This document shows, in pieces, positions 8,239 through 15,989 of a DNA stretch of 29,335 nt; positions within the stretch are counted from its first letter, which is position 1; each line of letters starts with the position of its first letter. The notes under the pieces were generated by a model. The model was not told the DNA's origin. It saw only the letters and a program-made list of their open reading frames with translations, and did not search any database. The translations under genes were made by a program, and so were the position numbers. The stretch comes from Zetaproteobacteria bacterium (GTDB lineage: Bacteria; Pseudomonadota; Zetaproteobacteria; Mariprofundales; Mariprofundaceae). The stretch is taken from NCBI GenBank assembly GCA_021545665.1, contig JAJRTX010000075.1, forward strand, positions 1 through 29,335, in the 5' to 3' direction.

Positions 8239-9024
8239 TTACTCGTTATGAACAACTGAACTTGTTTGGGATGGGGTGTAGTCGCTGTCTGGGCCTGATA
8301 AAGAGTGTTGTTCCATTGTTATTTCATGCTGATGCTCTGAACCACCATGATTGCTATGTTCATGTTGAGCCATTGTTGTACCTCGAAAAATGGTAAATGC
8401 ACCGATCAGAATCAGCAATATGGCCCCAACTTTGAGCGCATGACCACGCATGGTTGGACTGATGGCCCGCATCAGTGCCGGAACGAAAAGCATTGCTGGC
8501 ACAGTACCGAGACCAAAGCTGAACATGGCCAGTGCCCCTTGCCAGCTTGCGTGTGCGGTCAGACTCAGGCCGATGCCTGCGTAGACCAGACCACAGGGTA
8601 AAAGGCCATTCAACAGGCCGACACTGTACCAGGGGCCGGTTGAGTCTTGTGTGGCCGCAGCCTTGATAAAACCGGCCATGCCCGTGACCTTTGATATGCG
8701 TTGACTCAGGCGGGAAAACGGGTCGGGTAACCAGCCTGCAATGTGCAGTGCCAGGATAATGATCAGTGTGCCGGCAATGATGCTGAGCAGGTTCTGGACC
8801 TGGCTGAGCCAGCCATCATTGGCAAACAGGCTGCCGATGAGTCCGGCGATCAGGCCAAGTGCGGTGTAAGTGGTGATGCGTCCGAGTTGATAACTAATGA
8901 CGCCGGGCCACCAGGTGTTGTCGCGGGTCATGGTCATGGCGCTGATCAGGCCGCCGCACATGCCGACGCAGTGCAGGCTGCCGAGAAAGCCGATTGCAAA
9001 ACTGGCTGCGATCAGTTCGGTCAT
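8239..9024 (-). CDS. SafE/TauE (UreH-like) family membrane protein, cbb3-associated
   Basis: This 261-aa inner-membrane protein has about six transmembrane segments. The N-terminus carries the family signature LGSLHCVGMCGG (His18, Cys19, Cys23), and a second conserved block is NGLLPCGLVYAGIGLS around residue 140. These are hallmarks of the UreH/DsbD-like 'sulfite exporter TauE/SafE' group often found beside cco/fix genes. A metal or thiol-related transport role is suspected but unproven. The tail after the last helix is unusually His-rich (AQHEHSNHGGSEHQHE), suggesting metal binding. The ATG overlaps the upstream stop by 4 bp (ATGA), so it is coupled to the 225-aa gene. Confidence 0.88.
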   Translation of the reverse strand: MTELIAASFAIGFLGSLHCVGMCGGLISAMTMTRDNTWWPGVISYQLGRITTYTALGLIAGLIGSLFANDGWLSQVQNLLSIIAGTLIIILALHIAGWLPDPFSRLSQRISKVTGMAGFIKAAATQDSTGPWYSVGLLNGLLPCGLVYAGIGLSLTAHASWQGALAMFSFGLGTVPAMLFVPALMRAISPTMRGHALKVGAILLILIGAFTIFRGTTMAQHEHSNHGGSEHQHEITMEQHSLSGPDSDYTPSQTSSVVHNE

Positions 9025-9698
9025 TGCTTGTCTGTGTTGTCGATGTTGAGCAGCTTGGTCAGACGCCCGAATTGTTCGGGGGGAACAAACTGCAGCATTG
9101 TCTTGCCCTCTTGAGGCAGGATGATGTCCAGTCCCAGCGCCGGGTAGAGCAGGTGTAGGTTGGCGTCATTATCACGGATTTGTTGCGCTGCCTTGCCGAA
9201 CTGTTTTTCAATGACCTCTTTTTCTAATGTGACGGGAGGGATGTAGGTTATGGATTTGGTCAGCAGCTGTTCTATTTCTGGCATGTCAGCGGGGGATATT
9301 TCAATCTTGGCATTACCCGAAGGGAAGACCAGTGTTTTATAGGTGCGTTCTTTAATGCGTTTGATCAGATCTGCCGAGGCATCGAGTTCAAGGACTAACT
9401 TGGCCCGGTCAGGTGAAGTCGGGAAGTAGGCTTCGATGGTTTCACTTTGCAGTGTTTTATTTCTCACTTCGATAAACAGGGCGCGTTCACTCTGGCTGCG
9501 AAGAACAGCCTCAGCCTGTTTGAGGGTGGATTTTCCTAGCACCACATCGAGCACATTGAGTTGGCCGTTGCTGTCAATGTGAGCATTCCACACCTTGATG
9601 CCTGATTGCCGTTTTTGCTCGCTTTCCTCATCGGGCCAGAGTGTGAATATGGCCAGTGCAATGAGGGCGATGTAGAGCAGCTTTATTTTTGTATTCAT
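9021..9698 (-). CDS. Membrane-anchored protein of unknown function in the ccoG unit
   Basis: I do not recognise a family. The 225-aa product begins with a short basic stretch and a hydrophobic segment (residues about 6-21, IKLLYIALIALAIFTL), either an uncleaved anchor or a signal peptide. The remainder is soluble, so a periplasmic location is likely. It has alternating beta/alpha character and no cysteines, which argues against haem c or a lipoprotein lipobox. It sits 33 bp after ccoG and overlaps the SafE-like gene by 4 bp, so it belongs to the cbb3 accessory unit. It is placed where other genomes may carry ccoH, but ccoH is already present at 2742. Confidence 0.8.
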   Translation of the reverse strand: MNTKIKLLYIALIALAIFTLWPDEESEQKRQSGIKVWNAHIDSNGQLNVLDVVLGKSTLKQAEAVLRSQSERALFIEVRNKTLQSETIEAYFPTSPDRAKLVLELDASADLIKRIKERTYKTLVFPSGNAKIEISPADMPEIEQLLTKSITYIPPVTLEKEVIEKQFGKAAQQIRDNDANLHLLYPALGLDIILPQEGKTMLQFVPPEQFGRLTKLLNIDNTDKQ

Positions 9699-9731
9699 GT
9701 TTTTATTGTTTTCCTGCCTGATTTGTTGCCG

Positions 9732-11144
9732 TTAGCGCGGCGCTCTGATGATGACGCTGTCGGTTTTGAAAACCATATCAGGTTGATTCAGGTTTTTCAT
9801 AATGAAGGTAATGGTGGTGCGTTCTTCCTGTAGCTGAGTCGGGTCAGTTCGCAGGAAGACGTTGAAGGGCACGAGCTTGTCAGCCTTTAACACCATGCTC
9901 TCCGAAATACCTGTGACAGAGATATTTTCAACGCCTTCAGTGGTAATGCTGACGTTCATATCCTGCTTGGTCTTGTTAAGAATTTTGAAGGTATATTTGT
10001 TTTGCACCGTGCCGTCAGACATCATGGTAAAGAGCGGTTGGCGTTGGTGCAGGATATGCCATTCAACAGCTGCAATGTTGCCGAGGCCGTAAATGATGCC
10101 TGATAAAGAAAGCAGCATGATGCTGATGTAGACAATGACCCGTGGGCGTTTAAACAGTGGTGGAATGGTCGCGCCTGCCATTTCTTTATATGATGCGTAA
10201 CGAATCAAGCCGGTGGGGCGGTCGACCTTGTTCATGATGCTGTCACAGGCATCAATACACAGCCCGCAGGTGATGCAACCTTCCTGTTGGCCTTCACGAA
10301 TATCTATGCCAGTGGGGCAAACGGCGACACACATATGGCAGTCAATACAGTCGCCGGTGCTGCCTTTTGCCTTGAGTTTTCCGCGTGGCTCGCCGCGTTT
10401 CTCGTCATAGGTGGGCAGGATGGTGTCTTTGTCATACATTACGCCTTGAATACGGGCATAGGGGCAGAGCCAGAAACAGGTTTGTTCGCGCAAAAAACCG
10501 GCCAGAAAATAGGTGCCTAGGATAAATGAGATTAATACAATGTAGGCGATGTAGTGTGCCTGCAAGGTGAAATAGTCATACCAGAGCTGAAAGGCATCGG
10601 TGAAGTAGGCGGCAAAGGTGACACCGGTTAGTACCGAGATCAATAACCAGAGACTGTGTTTGATTAGTTTTTTCTTGGCTTTGCCTAAGCTTAAAGGGGC
10701 TTTGTCCAGTTTGCGTCGTTGTGCAGGATTCCCTTCTATCTTCTCTTCAATCCAGGTGAATATGTCGGTCCAAATGGTTTGAAAACAGAAGTAACCACAG
10801 AAAACTCGTCCGGCAATGGCGGTAACTCCGAATAACACCATCGCCATGAGGATTAAAATCAGGGATAACAGCCATACATCCTGAGGATGGATGGTCAGCG
10901 AGAAAAAATGAAATTGACGGTTGGGTATATCGAAGAGTATGGCCTGATCACCATCCCAGCGAATGTAGGGGCCAAGAAAAAATAGTAACCAGGTTGACAT
11001 ACTGATCCATTTAAACGATCTGAATCGTCCGGGCATACGCTTGGCGTGGATAGTTTTATCACCTGTGTTGACGTGCCAATGTGCCAGTTCATCGTAAATT
11101 TCCTGGACATTTTGTTCGTTTATTTTGCTGGTTTCTTTATCCAT
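9732..11144 (-). CDS. ccoG: Cytochrome oxidase accessory protein CcoG (RdxA/FixG)
   Basis: CcoG is a polyferredoxin-like membrane protein of cbb3 loci, reported in other bacteria to act as a Cu(II) reductase. The 470-aa product has about five transmembrane segments. NapH-like cysteines occur near FCGYFCFQTIW. Two ferredoxin-type clusters are CIDCHMCVAVCPTG and CITCGLCIDACDS (about residues 265-300). A periplasmic Ig-like C-terminal domain follows (from about residue 365). The ATG at 11144 has a poor Shine-Dalgarno. The gene is separated from the ccoNOQP run by about 160 bp holding a hairpin and a palindrome, so it probably has its own promoter. Confidence 0.96.
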   Translation of the reverse strand: MDKETSKINEQNVQEIYDELAHWHVNTGDKTIHAKRMPGRFRSFKWISMSTWLLFFLGPYIRWDGDQAILFDIPNRQFHFFSLTIHPQDVWLLSLILILMAMVLFGVTAIAGRVFCGYFCFQTIWTDIFTWIEEKIEGNPAQRRKLDKAPLSLGKAKKKLIKHSLWLLISVLTGVTFAAYFTDAFQLWYDYFTLQAHYIAYIVLISFILGTYFLAGFLREQTCFWLCPYARIQGVMYDKDTILPTYDEKRGEPRGKLKAKGSTGDCIDCHMCVAVCPTGIDIREGQQEGCITCGLCIDACDSIMNKVDRPTGLIRYASYKEMAGATIPPLFKRPRVIVYISIMLLSLSGIIYGLGNIAAVEWHILHQRQPLFTMMSDGTVQNKYTFKILNKTKQDMNVSITTEGVENISVTGISESMVLKADKLVPFNVFLRTDPTQLQEERTTITFIMKNLNQPDMVFKTDSVIIRAPR

Positions 11145-11229
11145 GGCCGGGTTTCTTTATTGTGAAAATATAGATGTTCTGCGAGGCAAAAAACTCTTTA
11201 ATGCTTGCTTATGTACTACCTTACAATAA

Positions 11230-11246
11230 ATGTATTAAAAATACAT
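11230..11246. promoter_or_regulatory. 17-bp perfect palindrome upstream of ccoG (candidate operator)
   Basis: ATGTATT-AAA-AATACAT lies about 85 bp upstream of the ccoG start. Its core TGTAT-N5-ATACA is repeated at 15268-15282 upstream of the small cytochrome gene. No known regulator's consensus is recognised. Function is inferred from position and symmetry only. Confidence 0.4.
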
Positions 11247-11260
11247 CTTTAATACAGATA

Positions 11261-11291
11261 CTATTAACGGGAGCAGAGCCCCCGTTAATAG
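11261..11291 (-). terminator. 11-bp hairpin after the ccoNOQP run
   Basis: Perfect stem CTATTAACGGG/CCCGTTAATAG with a 9-nt loop, 17 bp beyond the stop of the 36-aa peptide gene. No U-run follows on the - strand (TATCTGTATT), so it is either a non-canonical terminator or a 3'-end stabiliser that separates expression of ccoNOQP from ccoG. Confidence 0.55.
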
Positions 11292-11307
11292 CATAAAAAA
11301 ACTAATG

Positions 11308-11418
11308 TTACTCGTTAGGATCTTGGTTCATTAAATTGCGAATTTTTATGGCAAGAAAGATGAATACGATGATAGAGCCGACAACGGCAAGAATCGCTCC
11401 GATTGCAACACTGTCCAT
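11308..11418 (-). CDS. 36-aa single-pass membrane peptide after ccoP (candidate cbb3 small subunit)
   Basis: A complete short ORF runs from the ATG complementary to 11416-11418 to TAA at 11308-11310. An excellent Shine-Dalgarno, AGGAGGT, lies 5 nt upstream, the strongest in the locus. The peptide (MDSVAIGAILAVVGSIIVFI, then FLAIKIRN and a polar tail ending DPNE) is one transmembrane helix with a basic end. It lies 62 bp after ccoP and before a strong hairpin, as the last gene of the ccoNOQP run. Its size and topology match CcoM, the ~36-aa supernumerary helix seen in Pseudomonas stutzeri cbb3 oxidase, but residue-level homology is not established here. Confidence 0.75.
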   Translation of the reverse strand: MDSVAIGAILAVVGSIIVFIFLAIKIRNLMNQDPNE

Positions 11419-11480
11419 TTTTACCTCCTAGTTTGATCTGGGGTTTGGCCAGAGGATATTGCCTCTGGCCAAGGTAGCGT

Positions 11481-12338
11481 TTATTTCTGACCACCACCCA
11501 GTGACCAGACACGAACGGTGAGCAGCTTGATATCGCTTTCAGACAAACGCTCATCAAATGCAGGCATGATGGCGTTGTGTGTGCCGGCAACATCTTCCTG
11601 ATTGACACCAGAGCTGATAGTGCGAATGACATCTTCACGAGAGCTGCCAAAGCGCCAGACACTGTCTGTCAGGTTGGCAGAGCCAGCGTCGGTGTTGCCC
11701 TTGGCATCTTCACCATGGCACTGTCCACAACTGGCTTCTTCATACATGCCCCAGTCAGCAGTACTACCCTTGTTACCTTGTGAAAGACCAATAACAAAGT
11801 CTGCCAGTGTGGCTATTTGTGCATCGCTAATCTCACCTTTGAACGCTGGCATCATACCTTCACGACCGTAGGCAATGGTCTCTTCAATGGCTTCAACTGT
11901 GCCACCGTAGAGCCAGTCATCATCGAGCAGACTAGGGAAACGGCCTTCCGCCCCTTGGGCACTACGACCATGACAGGCTGCACAGTAGTCACCAAAGATG
12001 GCGTTGGTATATGAGTTAGCAAAGTTGAGCATTTCCTGGTCTCCCAGAATTTCTTGCGCACTCATTTTTTCCAGCTTAGCCATTTCGGGTGCTCGCAGCT
12101 CATCATACTTGGCAACCTCTGCCTTGTACTCCTTAATTGAACTGTAGCCCAGAAGACCTTTGGTCGACCCATTGACCAAAGGAATGGATGGGTAGAGGAC
12201 AAGATAGGCCAGGCACCAAAGCAAACTGAGGTAAAAACAGATGGTCCACCATTTGGGTGGTGGGTTAGTCAGTTCACGGATGCCATCCCATTCATGGCCT
12301 GTATCAGGCGCTTGGCTTGGTTTATTTTGATTGCTCAT
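11481..12338 (-). CDS. ccoP: cbb3 oxidase dihaem subunit CcoP
   Basis: CcoP is the membrane-anchored dihaem cytochrome c that passes electrons from donor cytochromes to CcoO/CcoN. The 285-aa product has an N-terminal conserved block (HEWDGIRELTNPPPKWW), one anchor helix (about 32-50), and two cytochrome c domains with CAACH (C119, C122, H123) and CGQCH (C204, C207, H208). Each is followed by a distal Met ligand motif (GMMPAFKG, NAIMPAF). The ATG overlaps the ccoQ stop by 4 bp (ATGA). The length and motif order are typical. Confidence 0.97.
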   Translation of the reverse strand: MSNQNKPSQAPDTGHEWDGIRELTNPPPKWWTICFYLSLLWCLAYLVLYPSIPLVNGSTKGLLGYSSIKEYKAEVAKYDELRAPEMAKLEKMSAQEILGDQEMLNFANSYTNAIFGDYCAACHGRSAQGAEGRFPSLLDDDWLYGGTVEAIEETIAYGREGMMPAFKGEISDAQIATLADFVIGLSQGNKGSTADWGMYEEASCGQCHGEDAKGNTDAGSANLTDSVWRFGSSREDVIRTISSGVNQEDVAGTHNAIMPAFDERLSESDIKLLTVRVWSLGGGQK

Positions 12339-12535
12339 GGTAACTTATCCCAATTTTGTGAATCTTCTTTCAGGACAAAGTCGCAATGCTGTTCCAACTT
12401 GGCCTTGCTGCTTGGTTTTAATACCAGGTAGTAAAGGCCAACCATGCAGCAGAAAATCACGACTGTTACGATAAGTCCCCACCAGTCGGTGGAGGTCATC
12501 GCGGCCCAATCACTGTGAAAGTAGTCGCTAATCAT
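12335..12535 (-). CDS. ccoQ: cbb3 oxidase subunit CcoQ
   Basis: CcoQ is a small single-helix subunit that stabilises the CcoP-CcoNO interaction. The 66-aa product has one transmembrane helix ([19 protein letters not shown], about 18-37), then a basic/polar tail with [10 protein letters not shown]. It overlaps ccoO upstream (ATGA, 12532-12535) and ccoP downstream by 4 bp. An internal ATG at codon 13 is an alternative start, but the overlap with ccoO favours the first. The sequence outside the helix is weakly conserved in the family, so the call leans on synteny. Confidence 0.9.
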   Translation of the reverse strand: MISDYFHSDWAAMTSTDWWGLIVTVVIFCCMVGLYYLVLKPSSKAKLEQHCDFVLKEDSQNWDKLP

Positions 12536-13176
12536 TGGCGATAGTCCTTACCTTCTTGGAAGTTAACCATGGTGCCCAGCACTTGCAGATAGGCGATCAT
12601 GGCTTCCATCTCAGTTTTACCCTCTACTGCTTGGGCAGCCCCGGCAAAGTCAGCCTCGGTGTAAGGAACACCCACGGTTGCTAGTGCTCGCAACTTGGCT
12701 TCGGTCATTGATGAATCAACCATGTTGTCGGCTAACCAGAGGTAGCGTGGCATGACAGATTCAGGAACCAGTGACTTTGGATCCATCAGATGCTGGTGGT
12801 GCCACTCGTCAGAGTATTTGCCACCGACACGAGCCAAGTCAGGTCCGGTACGTTTGGAACCCCACTGGAAGGGATGGTCATACTTCGACTCAACGGCCAG
12901 TGAGTAGTGACCATAACGTTCCTTCTCATCACGGAATGGGCGAATCATCTGTGAATGACATAGATAACAACCTTCGCGGATGTAGATGTCGCGCCCTTCC
13001 TGCTCAAGTGCAGTGTAAGGGCGGATGTTATCTTCCTCTGCCGTTAGAGTCTCTATGGTGTTTGGTAGATAGTAGAGTGGAACGATTTCTACCAATCCGG
13101 CAACCAGTAAAGTGATTGCCAGTACACCGGACAATAGCCAGACGTTTTTTTCATTTTTTTCTTGAAATGATGACAT
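12532..13176 (-). CDS. ccoO: cbb3 oxidase monohaem subunit CcoO
   Basis: CcoO is the membrane-anchored monohaem cytochrome c subunit next to CcoN. The 214-aa product has an anchor helix at about 12-30, the [14 protein letters not shown] segment, the haem c site CYLCHS (C70, C73, H74) in the context [17 protein letters not shown], and the distal Met region [16 protein letters not shown] lies about 8 nt before the ATG at 13176. The gene begins 17 bp after the ccoN stop and overlaps ccoQ by 4 bp, so N-O-Q-P form one tight operon. Confidence 0.97.
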   Translation of the reverse strand: MSSFQEKNEKNVWLLSGVLAITLLVAGLVEIVPLYYLPNTIETLTAEEDNIRPYTALEQEGRDIYIREGCYLCHSQMIRPFRDEKERYGHYSLAVESKYDHPFQWGSKRTGPDLARVGGKYSDEWHHQHLMDPKSLVPESVMPRYLWLADNMVDSSMTEAKLRALATVGVPYTEADFAGAAQAVEGKTEMEAMIAYLQVLGTMVNFQEGKDYRQ

Positions 13177-13193
13177 TGTCTAATCTCCCTTTA

Positions 13194-14618
13194 TCAAGCT
13201 TTACTGGTGGCTGTAACACCACTACCAGCAGGTTGACGAATAGTCATGATGACGTTGTAGAGCATGATGACGCCACCGAGGAAGAAGATCAGACCGCCCA
13301 GCGCACGCAGTGCGTAGTAGGGATGCATTGCATCAACAGACTCTACAAAGGTGTACATCAGGTTGCCGTAATCATCTGTCGCTCTCCACATCAGACCTTG
13401 CATGATGCCTGAGACCCACATGGCACAAATATAAATAACTGTGCCGATGGTAGACATCCAGAAATGCAGACTAATCAGTGAGGTTGAGTACATCTGAACC
13501 CCCCACAAGCGTGTCACCATGTGATAGATGGCTCCGATAGAAACCATGGCTACCCAACCCAGTGCGCCGGAATGTACGTGGCCGATCGTCCAGTCTGTGT
13601 AATGAGACAGGGCGTTAACAGTCTTCAAGGACATAACCGGACCTTCAAAGGTGGACATGGCATAGAAGGCCAGTGAGACAATCAAAAAGCGCAGAACATA
13701 ATCATCACGCAGTTTGTGCCAGGCACCTGACAGGGTCATCATGCCGTTGATTGCACCACCCCAGGATGGAATGATCATGGCGATTGAAACCGCAGCACCC
13801 AAAGAGCCGGTCCAGTCGGGTAAGGCAGTGTAATGAAGATGATGCGCTCCCAACCAGGCATAACCAAACATCAGCGCCCAGAAATGCAGTACTGACAGAC
13901 GGTATGAAAAGATTGGCAGTTCGGCTTGCTTGGGTACGAAGTAGTACATGATGCCAAGGAAACCTGCAGTCAAAAAGTAACCCACTGCATTATGCCCATA
14001 CCACCATTGCACCATCGCATCCTGCACGCCTGAATAGACAGAGTATGATTTCGTCAGGCTGACCGGAATGGCCATTGAGTTACCAATATGCAGATAGGTG
14101 ATCATGATCATCATGCCGAGGAAGAACCAGTTCGCCACATAGATATGTGACGACTTACGGGTTGCCAGGGTCATGATGAAGTTGAACATGAATGCCACCC
14201 ATACCAGGGCAATCAGAATGTCGATAGGCCATTCCAGTTCGGCATATTCTTTACCAGAGGTCAGGCCCAGTGGCAGGGTAATAACTGCCAGGACAATAAC
14301 CGTATTCCAACCGGCAAAAGTAAACCAGGCCAGCTTATCGCTCCATATACGCACATTACAGGTACGTTGAACGATGTAGTAGGCAGTGGCCATAAGAACG
14401 CTGCCGCCAAAGGCGAAGATAACTGCGTTGGTGTGAAGGGGTCTTAATCGCCCAAAGCTAAGATATGGGCTGTCAAAATTGAGTTCAGGAAATGCTAATT
14501 GTGAAGCGATAAACGTTCCGAGCAGTGTTCCGACTACCAGGTATATAACCGAAGCAATCGTAAACCACTTGACCACTTCGAAATTATATTTCGGTTCTTC
14601 TAAAGTGTTTGTGGACAT
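13194..14618 (-). CDS. ccoN: cbb3 cytochrome c oxidase catalytic subunit CcoN
   Basis: CcoN is the haem-copper catalytic subunit that reduces O2 with high affinity and contributes to proton pumping. The start chosen is the ATG at 14618 ([13 protein letters not shown]), which has GGAGG 4-5 nt upstream and gives 474 aa, the usual length. An in-frame ATG at 14657 would add 13 residues. About twelve membrane helices are present. By comparison with the P. stutzeri enzyme (offset +2), ligands are visible as H62 (haem b), H209 (Cu[12 protein letters not shown]), Y253 (the cross-linked tyrosine of helix VII), H259/H260 (CuB) and the two histidines of [12 protein letters not shown] (haems b3 and b, near 347/349). 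It is the first gene of ccoNOQP. Confidence 0.98.
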   Translation of the reverse strand: MSTNTLEEPKYNFEVVKWFTIASVIYLVVGTLLGTFIASQLAFPELNFDSPYLSFGRLRPLHTNAVIFAFGGSVLMATAYYIVQRTCNVRIWSDKLAWFTFAGWNTVIVLAVITLPLGLTSGKEYAELEWPIDILIALVWVAFMFNFIMTLATRKSSHIYVANWFFLGMMIMITYLHIGNSMAIPVSLTKSYSVYSGVQDAMVQWWYGHNAVGYFLTAGFLGIMYYFVPKQAELPIFSYRLSVLHFWALMFGYAWLGAHHLHYTALPDWTGSLGAAVSIAMIIPSWGGAINGMMTLSGAWHKLRDDYVLRFLIVSLAFYAMSTFEGPVMSLKTVNALSHYTDWTIGHVHSGALGWVAMVSIGAIYHMVTRLWGVQMYSTSLISLHFWMSTIGTVIYICAMWVSGIMQGLMWRATDDYGNLMYTFVESVDAMHPYYALRALGGLIFFLGGVIMLYNVIMTIRQPAGSGVTATSKA

Positions 14619-14757
14619 GGTACCTCCATTCATAACTTTCGTTATTTTTTTCACCAAGCTGATGCAAGTTTTTTTGTTTATTTAGAATGCGCATGCATTG
14701 GCTTGAGTCCGTTTGCATGGCCTTTTGCTTTGATGTCTCTACCTATCTTCCTTCCTA

Positions 14758-14785
14758 AGCACCTGCCAGCAAACTGGCAGGTGCT
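14758..14785 (-). terminator. 12-bp hairpin between the small cytochrome c gene and ccoN
   Basis: Perfect stem AGCACCTGCCAG/CTGGCAGGTGCT with loop CAAA. It lies 25 bp after the cytochrome gene stop. On the - strand the stem is followed only by TTAGGAAGG, not a U-tract. On the + strand TTTATTT follows, but no + strand gene ends here. It probably attenuates read-through or stabilises the cytochrome mRNA, leaving about 140 bp for a separate ccoN promoter. Confidence 0.55.
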
Positions 14786-14810
14786 TTATTTCAAAGCGCT
14801 GGCGTCAAAC

Positions 14811-15128
14811 TTATTTTGCGGCATCAACCATATAGGCAACTGCAGCTTTGACATCCTCATCGCTGAGAGACTTTTTGCCGCCCTTGGCCTTCATCTTGCC
14901 AAAGCCATTGATGGCGTGATCATTCAAGGTGTCAGTGCCCTTAGCAATTCGGTCAGCCCATGCACCCTTATCACCAAACTTGGGTGCACCCATCATTCCA
15001 GAGCCGTGACACATTTTGCATGCCTTCTTGTATGTTTTGGCCCCATCGGCACTTGCTGGCATTGAAACCATTAGTGCTACTGCCCCAACTACAGGAGTTG
15101 CAAGTTTGATTAGTCGCTTTAAGTTCAT
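14811..15128 (-). CDS. Periplasmic c5-type monohaem cytochrome c
   Basis: This is a 105-aa exported electron carrier. The signal peptide is about residues 1-27 (basic MNLKRLIK, hydrophobic core, cleavage after MPASA), leaving a ~78-aa mature protein. The haem site is CKMCHG (C37, C40, H41), with the following GMMGAPKFGDKGAWADRI block typical of cytochrome c5 / class IE. The C-terminus ends in the helix DEDVKAAVAYMVDAAK, also diagnostic. GGAGGT lies 6 nt before the ATG. It precedes ccoN on the same strand by 192 bp, so it is a natural candidate for the donor to CcoP/CcoO. Confidence 0.93.
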   Translation of the reverse strand: MNLKRLIKLATPVVGAVALMVSMPASADGAKTYKKACKMCHGSGMMGAPKFGDKGAWADRIAKGTDTLNDHAINGFGKMKAKGGKKSLSDEDVKAAVAYMVDAAK

Positions 15129-15264
15129 GTGTTACCTCCAAGGTTTAGTAGTTATTCGAAGCTTGTAAGGCAGGGCCAGGCCATGCTTTCTGTCTTGCTT
15201 CTATTTTGGCAATGATTGTTTATCGCCTTCGTTTAACATCGGCCTAAAAGACCATCCATTAAAT

Positions 15265-15285
15265 ACGTGTATACAGCATACACGT
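15265..15285. promoter_or_regulatory. 21-bp palindrome upstream of the small cytochrome c gene (candidate operator)
   Basis: ACGTGTAT-ACAGC-ATACACGT has perfect 8-bp arms and lies about 137 bp upstream of the cytochrome start. It contains TGTAT-N5-ATACA, the same core found upstream of ccoG. TTTTT follows on the + strand, so it could form a terminator-like hairpin, but no + strand gene ends here. The rest of the 431-bp gap (15129-15559) is AT-rich and holds the sigma-54-type promoter described separately. Confidence 0.4.
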
Positions 15286-15463
15286 TTTTAAAATAGAAAC
15301 ATACTCCTGGTAGGGGTAAACATCAACCCAGTTTGTATGGTCTATAGTTATTTGTCGGAAAAGCTGTGGTATTGGTCTAGATTTAAAGTGGTTGAGCGAA
15401 TGTATGTTTGCAATAAATTAAATGGTTGAATAATTATTTAGATCTGTAAAAGAATTGAAAATA

Positions 15464-15480
15464 TTGGCATTTATTTTGCA
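15464..15480 (+). promoter_or_regulatory. Sigma-54 (RpoN)-type promoter
   Basis: TTGGCAT-TTATT-TTGCA matches the -24/-12 consensus, with the GG (15466-15467) and GC (15478-15479) elements 12 bp apart as required. Transcription would start near 15491, about 70 bp before the GTG of the 112-aa gene. An upstream activator site was not identified. Confidence 0.65.
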
Positions 15481-15559
15481 TTAATGGTATCTGAGAGGCG
15501 GTATCAGCTGGAATACAGCGAGATTCGTCAAAAAATAGTCAAAATCTGGAGGATGTCGT

Positions 15560-15898
15560 GTGACCACACCAATTTCAAACAATAATCCAGCGGTAATCGC
15601 CAATAATAGGTCGGCTCGCTCTGAGGAAACCCCTTCTTCGGCCCGGGCACAGGTGAGTGAGCAAACAGAGCCGCTATCGTCGTCTCAAAATGAGGCCGCG
15701 GTGAATGTCAGTCGTGCAGCTCAGGTTCTAAGTCAGTCATCTGTTGAGCGAACTCAGGGGAATATTGTGAATGCAGAGCAGGCAGCCGCTGTTGCCAGTC
15801 AGATTAAAGAGCTGTTTCAGCAAAATCCGGCAGGGGCACTGGCCGGTCAGGCGGGTAATGTTTCATCAGGCATAATGGATTTACTCAAGGCTGGCTAA
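15560..15898 (+). CDS. Small Ser/Ala/Gln-rich protein of unknown function
   Basis: The 112-aa product is unrecognised. The GTG start at 15560 has GGAGGA 6 nt upstream. No signal peptide, membrane segment or cysteine is present. The first ~50 residues are low-complexity and polar (Ser, Glu, Asn, Gln), probably disordered. A middle segment, VNVSRAAQVLSQSSVE, and the C-terminal ~45 residues (NAEQAAAVASQIKELFQQNP ... SGIMDLLKAG) are likely helical. It is a monocistronic unit between a sigma-54-type promoter and a good terminator. In gammaproteobacteria that arrangement often marks flagellar, nitrogen or stress functions. The composition resembles small flagellar accessory or export proteins, but no family can be named. 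Confidence 0.75.
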   Translation: MTTPISNNNPAVIANNRSARSEETPSSARAQVSEQTEPLSSSQNEAAVNVSRAAQVLSQSSVERTQGNIVNAEQAAAVASQIKELFQQNPAGALAGQAGNVSSGIMDLLKAG

Positions 15899-15943
15899 GT
15901 AGACTTAGTCACTATATAGATTTCCAGTAGTCATGTTCGTATC

Positions 15944-15969
15944 AAGGCCCTATTATGTAGGGCCTTTTT
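15944..15969 (+). terminator. Rho-independent terminator
   Basis: Perfect 9-bp stem AAGGCCCTA/TAGGGCCTT with loop TTATG, followed by TTT. It closes the 112-aa gene's transcript 45 bp after its stop and just before the RpfE-like gene. Confidence 0.88.
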
Positions 15970-15989
15970 CGTTCTAGTGCTGGCATTTC

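Noticed and set aside
11230..11246. LexA-type SOS box
   Set aside because: The palindrome lacks the required CTG...CAG ends; TGTAT-N5-ATACA does not fit the consensus.
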